Notes under the pieces: model-generated | What the model was told of the DNA's origin: nothing | What the model saw: only the letters and a program-made list of their open reading frames with translations | The model's database searches: none | Made by a program: the position numbers and the translations under genes | In this document: positions 27,967 through 32,986 of the stretch, piece by piece | Position numbering within the stretch: the stretch's first letter is position 1 | Layout: each line of letters starts with the position of its first letter | Assembly (NCBI GenBank): GCA_019313185.1 | Contig: JAFDBS010000165.1 | Coordinates: forward strand, 1 to 32,986 | Direction: 5' to 3' | Source: Deltaproteobacteria bacterium | GTDB taxonomy: Bacteria; Desulfobacterota; Desulfuromonadia; Desulfuromonadales; BM103 | Length of the DNA stretch: 32,986 nt

Positions 27967-28686
27967 TTATGAATTTTGGTCTATAAAATTTTCCAACGCA
28001 TCAAGAGAGACAACCAACTGGACCGAAGACGAAGGTGGGACAAAGGCTGTCTCTCCCCCCACAAAGGCTTGTCCGCCAACAATTATCGGCATCTTGGGAA
28101 ACCTGCAGGACAAGGTATCAACGTGATCCAGCAACACACCCAAATTGGAAATGAGCGTCAACGAAAAACATACAACGTCCGGTTTCTTCTCTCCGACCAG
28201 ATGCAAAAGATCTTTGACCGGCGTATTGGCACCAAGAAAATAGCCGTCCCAGCCATGCAGTTCAAAGATATCTGCCACCATTTTGCCGCCTATTTGATGA
28301 TACTCGTTTGCCACACAACTGATTACGGCTTTCCGGCCAGAATGTTCCGAAGCAAAAATCATCGGATGCAAGAGATTCATGGCGTTCTCGGTAATAGCGG
28401 TAGCGATATGTTCAACAGCGACCGAAATGCTGTTCGACTCCCAAAGCTCTCCAACAGCGTACATTGAGCGCTCGAAAAGACTCAAGTAGATGCTTTTCAA
28501 CGGCACCCCATGTCCCATCAGTTCCTCAACAATGGCCAGACAAGCTTGCCGCTGACCACTGAGGAGTGCATTGAAGTAATTAACATAGACCTTGTCAATT
28601 AGCTCATTGCTGTCTGACTGTTTCATAAATGCCCTGTTCAGTTCGGCGAGATGTTTACTAACGTGTTTTATAACATATATTGGCAA
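27967..28686 (-). CDS. Stand-alone cobalamin-binding protein with CarH-type photoreceptor motifs
   Basis: Helical-bundle motif W-ESNSISVAV-EH (Wx9EH); ANEYHQIGGKMVADIFELHGWDGYFLG (ExHxxG); no DNA-binding domain. Confidence 0.9.
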   Translation of the reverse strand: MPIYVIKHVSKHLAELNRAFMKQSDSNELIDKVYVNYFNALLSGQRQACLAIVEELMGHGVPLKSIYLSLFERSMYAVGELWESNSISVAVEHIATAITENAMNLLHPMIFASEHSGRKAVISCVANEYHQIGGKMVADIFELHGWDGYFLGANTPVKDLLHLVGEKKPDVVCFSLTLISNLGVLLDHVDTLSCRFPKMPIIVGGQAFVGGETAFVPPSSSVQLVVSLDALENFIDQNS

Positions 28687-28741
28687 GAAATAAATTCAAG
28701 AGCTTTTTCCTTGATCATGTAAGCCAGTTCAAAACTTTGTG

Positions 28742-28773
28742 CGAACTGACTATATCTTGCTTTAGTCAGTTCG
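28742..28773. repeat. Perfect 11-bp inverted repeat in the divergent intergenic region upstream of the B12-binding protein
   Basis: CGAACTGACTA-N10-TAGTCAGTTCG, with similar half-sites CAGTTC at 28725 and GAACAG at 28790. Confidence 0.75.
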
Positions 28774-28920
28774 TTTAAGATGCTAAACTGAACAGGTTAA
28801 GTGCATTTTCATTGACTTGAGAGAATTGTTCAAGTTGCGGTCGCTGCTATTTTACGATAGTGGAATGTTTCGGCAACCTTTAAGCAAGACACTCAGTTTC
28901 ATACTGAAATAATTTCTTCG

Positions 28921-29973
28921 ATGCTGTTATTAATTGTCTACATTTCGATTGCCCTTGGTTTTTCTTTTTTGTGCTCAATTGCCGAAGCCGTTTTGCTGAG
29001 TGTAACCGTACCCTACATAGCACTTTTGAAAACGCAAAATAAACCTTCAGCCAATCTTCTAGATAAATTAAAAACAGACATCAACCAACCTCTTGCCGCC
29101 ATATTGACACTTAACACCATTGCTCACACCGTAGGCGCCGCCGGCGCCGGTGCGCAAGCCGCCGCAGTGTTTGGCAGCGCTTTTGTCGGCATCACCTCAG
29201 CCATTTTAACCTTGCTCATTTTGATCGTTTCCGAAATCATCCCCAAAACATTAGGAGCTCATTACTGGCGGCAACTGGCACCGACAACAGCCTATGTGTT
29301 AAGGATGTTGGTCTGGGGACTCTATCCATTTGTCAAATTAACGGAGTTGTTGACCCGAAGCTTGACCGAAGGGCCAACCCTGCGAGGGATCAACCGCAAA
29401 GAGCTGATTGCATTGGCAGAAGTCAGCGGTCAGGAAGGGGCGTTAGCCCTTAAAGAGTCTGCAATCTTACAAAACCTCCTTCGTTTGCATGAAACCCCTG
29501 CAAAAGCTGCCATGACTCCACGGACTGTGGTTTTCTCGATCACAGAATCTCTCAGGGTTGGAGATTACTTTGCCTCATACGAAGACAAGCCTTTTTCTCG
29601 GATTCCTGTTTACCGTAATGATCCTGAGAATATCATTGGATTTGTCCTCCGCAGTGATTTGCTCCTAGCTCAAGTTCGCGGTCAAACCGACCGGACCATC
29701 GCTGACTTCACAAGAATGCTGCCCAACGTTCTCGAACAGACTGACCTTTCCCATATCTTTGACCGCTTTCTTCAAGAACGCGTACACATTATGCTCGTGA
29801 TTGACGAATACGGTGGGTTTTCAGGCATCCTCACTCTAGAGGATGTACTTGAAACCATGCTTGGCCAAGAAATAGTTGATGAGTTTGACGACACAGAAGA
29901 TATGCAGCTTCTTGCCCGCAAGCTTTGGAAAAAGCGTGCAAAACACCTCGGATTGGACATCAAGGACATCTGA
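28921..29973 (+). CDS. DUF21/CBS-domain membrane protein (CNNM/CorC-HlyC family)
   Basis: N-terminal TM region CSIAEAVLLSVTVPYIALL, VSEIIPKTLGAHYW, PRTVVFSITES...FSRIPVYRNDPENIIGFVLRSDLL, VHIMLVIDEYGGFSGILTLEDVLETMLGQEIVDEFD. Confidence 0.94.
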   Translation: MLLLIVYISIALGFSFLCSIAEAVLLSVTVPYIALLKTQNKPSANLLDKLKTDINQPLAAILTLNTIAHTVGAAGAGAQAAAVFGSAFVGITSAILTLLILIVSEIIPKTLGAHYWRQLAPTTAYVLRMLVWGLYPFVKLTELLTRSLTEGPTLRGINRKELIALAEVSGQEGALALKESAILQNLLRLHETPAKAAMTPRTVVFSITESLRVGDYFASYEDKPFSRIPVYRNDPENIIGFVLRSDLLLAQVRGQTDRTIADFTRMLPNVLEQTDLSHIFDRFLQERVHIMLVIDEYGGFSGILTLEDVLETMLGQEIVDEFDDTEDMQLLARKLWKKRAKHLGLDIKDI

Positions 29974-30006
29974 GCCGGACGGACATCGAGAAAAGGAGTT
30001 GTTTAC

Positions 30007-31296
30007 ATGAAGCACCCTGACCTTTTGATGCAACAGCTCAAATCAGCGACAAGCGCATTACATCGCAATTTAGAAGCGTTGCCTTTCTTTTCCGCATTGG
30101 CTGAAAGGACATTGCCTAAAATCAGCATCGTCGGGCAGCTGAGGGTGTTTGCCATTCAATTTAGTGTTTTGGAATCTGCCCTTGCAGAAACCAGGTTAAT
30201 CGGTCTGTCCAACCTCAAGAACGTGGTGACACAGAAAAAACATCAGCTTTTAGCTGATCTGGATGGGTTAGGAGAGCTTCTCCCTGACTTGAGGCCGACG
30301 GTCCAAGCCAGTCTAACCTGCGCAGCCTCTATGCGCAGCAAGACCCTCGAACAACCGGCGTCCCTGGTAGGCTATCTCTATGTTTTGGGAGGAACGGCTC
30401 TCGGCAACTTGACCCACGCTCATGATGCAGCGTATGCCATTGGCTTACCAATAGGGGAGAATTTGCAATTCTACAACACCAAAAGAAGTGAAGTCGCCGA
30501 GCAGTGGCATTTTTTTTCAAGTCAGGTTAATCGCTTGGAGTTTTCTGACAAACAATGTCAGGAATCGATCGACGCCGCAAAAGAGCTCTTTCACTTTTTG
30601 CATCAAATCCACGCAACCCTTTATCCTTTCGCAAAGCGTGACCTCTATTTTTGTGCAACAACCATAAACCCTGAAGCGGGCAACCATCCTGTCCCGAACA
30701 ACCTTGATGAAATCGAGGCAGCGATTCGGGCAGGTGCACGGTGTTGCAATGAGTTCCCATACTTCAATTTGCGTTATCAGGCCCGTGGCAAAAGGTTTAC
30801 CGACAGTGATGCAGCCTGGTTGGCGACATTGTATGACCTCGAGGACAACGCCGCTTTGGCCCAAGTCACATGGCTGGCAAGGGTTTTAGCCGCTCGTGGC
30901 ATGCCGTCGATAACCCTGATACGGCAACTGAAGCTTCTCTATGAAGAGCTTGCCGCAACAGTACCAGAAAAACAAAAGCGTTATGAAACACTTATCAAAA
31001 TTGCCAAGAATCTCGAAAGCGAGCAAACCAGAGCGGTCGCTCAAACCACGAGGAGAGCCCTGATCAAAAATTTTGAACAGATGGCCCCTGAGACGGAACT
31101 GGCAAACTTTCCCGATGCCGGCGAGCTGTTTCTCTCTGCAGCGCTTGATGAGCATCTTGGCCGAACCAATGCCATTACAAGTTTGGAGGCTTGGCTTGCA
31201 AACCCTCAGAAATTTTCGGCAACCTGGATTGCTGCAGTCAAAAATCTCGTCGCCGAAACCCAACAGGCCATCGCAGAAAAGTCAAAAAAGAACTGA
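30007..31296 (+). CDS. Heme-oxygenase-like N-terminal domain fused to a C-terminal domain of about 200 aa
   Basis: LKSATSALHRNLEALPFFSAL (HO proximal-His-like) and ASLVGYLYVLGGTALGNLTHAHDAAYAIGL (distal-helix-like); C-terminal EIEAAIRAGARCCNEFPYFNLRYQARGKRFTDSDAAWLATLYDLED... AAAGGAG RBS. Confidence 0.72.
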   Translation: MKHPDLLMQQLKSATSALHRNLEALPFFSALAERTLPKISIVGQLRVFAIQFSVLESALAETRLIGLSNLKNVVTQKKHQLLADLDGLGELLPDLRPTVQASLTCAASMRSKTLEQPASLVGYLYVLGGTALGNLTHAHDAAYAIGLPIGENLQFYNTKRSEVAEQWHFFSSQVNRLEFSDKQCQESIDAAKELFHFLHQIHATLYPFAKRDLYFCATTINPEAGNHPVPNNLDEIEAAIRAGARCCNEFPYFNLRYQARGKRFTDSDAAWLATLYDLEDNAALAQVTWLARVLAARGMPSITLIRQLKLLYEELAATVPEKQKRYETLIKIAKNLESEQTRAVAQTTRRALIKNFEQMAPETELANFPDAGELFLSAALDEHLGRTNAITSLEAWLANPQKFSATWIAAVKNLVAETQQAIAEKSKKN

Positions 31297-31377
31297 TTGT
31301 CATCGACTTTCTTTGATCTTGGACACACAATTTTTGCGTTGTCCGTCAAAGGCGAGCTTGTTTACCGAGTTATCGAC

Positions 31378-32619
31378 TCAGCTATTTGCGTCCAATGTGC
31401 TGAGCAGAGCCATGAAAAAAGGATACTCGCCGGTGTCGATGATTTTTATCGACATTTTAAGCTTCACTGTTTTTTGATCACGACGCAAGCCAATGAGATG
31501 ATGTTCCTGTTCAAACCATTGTTCCGGTGCCTTGGCAATAAAGCTTGACAAACTCGGCACGTAACTCTCTTCATCGGGAAGGAACAAGCGATCAAACGAT
31601 TCGCCCAACAGCTCGTTTTCCTTGTAACCAAATATCTTCTCGGCTTTTTGGTTGAACAGAAACATCTGGCCATTTGGCAAAAAAGCGACAATTGCATCTC
31701 GAGCGATTTCTGTCATCAAGCGGAAACGCGTTTCTGACTCCTCAAGCTGTCCGGTTTTTTCTTTAAGTTCACTGACCATGGCATTAAACCCTGCTACCAG
31801 ATCACCAATTTCATCATGGGTATCACGGGAAATGGCTTCTGTAAAACGGCCCGTTTGGCGAATGTCGTCTATGGTTTGTGACAACACACTAAGGGGTGTA
31901 ACGACCGTTTTCCGTATCATCAAACCAAGGCAGATCACCAGAGCGCAAAAAAAGCCTGCCGTCGTGACCAATGTTGTATTGAACCCGTGCGCCAGCCTTT
32001 TCTCTATCTGCGCAATCGGAATAACCACAGAGACCGCACCGATCACTTCTCCGATTTTGTAATTATAGGCTTGGTCCTTTTCTGGCGGATAAATATTCCT
32101 CAAAAATTGTGGAGATTCATCTGGTTTGCCGTGACATTCCAAACAACTGGAGTCGGCATATGCTGCCTGCAAATAACGAAACACAGGGTTGCCATCAAAC
32201 TCTGTGACCTCAGCTACATAATCAAGGCTTGCTCGATTAGTCATACGTTCTAACACTTTACGTTCATATTGATCAGGAGCATTTTCGGGGTTTCGAAACC
32301 GATTTGACGTATGACGGATGCTATACGTCAAGTCTTCACTAACCAGTCTGCCAATCCGATTCGCAACAACAACCGGAATCATTCCGTATCGGTCTTCGTT
32401 TAGTTCGATTTGGCCAATCTGGAGCTGTCTGGAAATGTACTCCCGAGTACGAGTCGCTTCTGTGATGATGATTTCAGCCTTTTCGCTTGCTTCGGAAAAA
32501 ACCAATCTTTGATGTTGACGATATTGCCAAATTAAACTTGTGGAAAGCAAGCCTGCAAGACTTATCAATAAAATGATGTTGACTTTCGTCCGCAGGCGAA
32601 AATTTTGCCAAAACCGCAT
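31378..32619 (-). CDS. Membrane sensor: DUF3365-like c-heme domain, HAMP, PAS, no output domain
   Basis: N-terminal TM, periplasmic SSCLECHGKPDESPQFL (CxxCH), second TM, HAMP ETPLSVLSQTIDDI-like linker region, PAS FRLMTEIARDAIVAFLPNGQMFLFNQKAEKIFGYKENELLG, then stop. Confidence 0.88.
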   Translation of the reverse strand: MRFWQNFRLRTKVNIILLISLAGLLSTSLIWQYRQHQRLVFSEASEKAEIIITEATRTREYISRQLQIGQIELNEDRYGMIPVVVANRIGRLVSEDLTYSIRHTSNRFRNPENAPDQYERKVLERMTNRASLDYVAEVTEFDGNPVFRYLQAAYADSSCLECHGKPDESPQFLRNIYPPEKDQAYNYKIGEVIGAVSVVIPIAQIEKRLAHGFNTTLVTTAGFFCALVICLGLMIRKTVVTPLSVLSQTIDDIRQTGRFTEAISRDTHDEIGDLVAGFNAMVSELKEKTGQLEESETRFRLMTEIARDAIVAFLPNGQMFLFNQKAEKIFGYKENELLGESFDRLFLPDEESYVPSLSSFIAKAPEQWFEQEHHLIGLRRDQKTVKLKMSIKIIDTGEYPFFMALLSTLDANS

Positions 32620-32651
32620 TTTGCCTCCTTTGCCATCAGAAAGGTGCCCTA

Positions 32652-32679
32652 ATTATAACCTCAAGGGACGCGCCCGCAA
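32652..32679 (-). promoter_or_regulatory. Candidate sigma70 promoter for the c-heme sensor gene
   Basis: Minus-strand TTGCGG, 16-nt spacer, TATAAT (32657-32652), 33 nt before the start codon; AAAGGAGG RBS adjacent to the ATG. Confidence 0.55.
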
Positions 32680-32830
32680 GCCGCCTGTCGGCGACCAAAC
32701 TCGGTGGTATGGCCACCAGCAAACATCTATTGCCTTGCTTTTCGCAAAACGCTAAGTTGCAGAGTTGTTTCAACTTGAGCTAGAATTCTAGTATATCAAC
32801 TGATCTATTCAAAACTGATAATTCAAGCAT

Positions 32831-32974
32831 ATGTTTAAGATTAATGAAGAATATTTCTCCTGCATCTATGATGCTTCAAAATATGTTTTGCGCTTGGCAG
32901 CAGAAGGCAAAGCCGTATGTATTCGTAAAGCGCAACCCGGAGAAGCATTGCTTTTCCGTTTACGGAGCAAATGA
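32831..32974 (+). CDS. Small protein of unknown function (47 aa)
   Basis: ATG at 32831 reads MFKINEEYFSCIYDASKYVLRLAAEGKAVCIRKAQPGEALLFRLRSK then stop. It falls below the size cut-off of the supplied track; no clear RBS. Confidence 0.45.
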   Translation: MFKINEEYFSCIYDASKYVLRLAAEGKAVCIRKAQPGEALLFRLRSK

Positions 32975-32986
32975 TCCTTTGAATAT

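Noticed and set aside
27976-28467. Plus-strand ORF 27976-28467
   Set aside because: Antisense to the B12-binding protein; low-quality translation.
32640-32720. GEMM (c-di-GMP/cGAMP) riboswitch suggested by GGGACGCGCCCGCAAGCC
   Set aside because: The upstream GCAAACC-type segment and tetraloop/receptor pattern are absent, and the patch lies upstream of the likely promoter of the minus-strand gene.
1-32986. CRISPR array, tRNA/rRNA genes, intact IS element or prophage
   Set aside because: No direct-repeat/spacer pattern, cloverleaf or rRNA sequence, and no transposase or phage gene was seen in the ORFs.

Overview
This window looks like ordinary bacterial chromosome, probably a Desulfuromonadales-type deltaproteobacterium. 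That lineage guess is inference from gene content and style, not from a search. Recognisable genes include a TetR regulator and a CheY-like receiver, tal, folK, and a P-type cation ATPase followed by a MoxR/DUF58/transglutaminase operon. Further along are pcnB, miaA, a glycosyltransferase, a PilZ protein, a ferritin-like protein with a mono-heme cytochrome-like protein, sucCD, and an ECF-type Ni/Co transporter. The second half has a SprT-like protease, a Gfo/Idh oxidoreductase, an RCK K+ channel, a class IV aminotransferase and two nitroreductases. The 26.8-32.6 kb end is a sensory neighbourhood. It holds a stand-alone B12-binding protein with CarH-type photoreceptor motifs (Wx9EH and ExHxxG) in an apparent operon with a PAS-like histidine kinase. 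Next to it are a heme-oxygenase-like domain fused to a C-terminal domain I do not recognise, and an output-less c-heme/HAMP/PAS sensor. Other items worth checking are a NikR-type operator upstream of the transporter, paired TetR-type operators flanking the TetR gene, an A14 homopolymer inside a nitroreductase gene, a probable ATC/ATT start codon for the DUF58 gene, and several unexplained inverted-repeat structures. I saw no tRNA, rRNA, CRISPR array or intact transposon.
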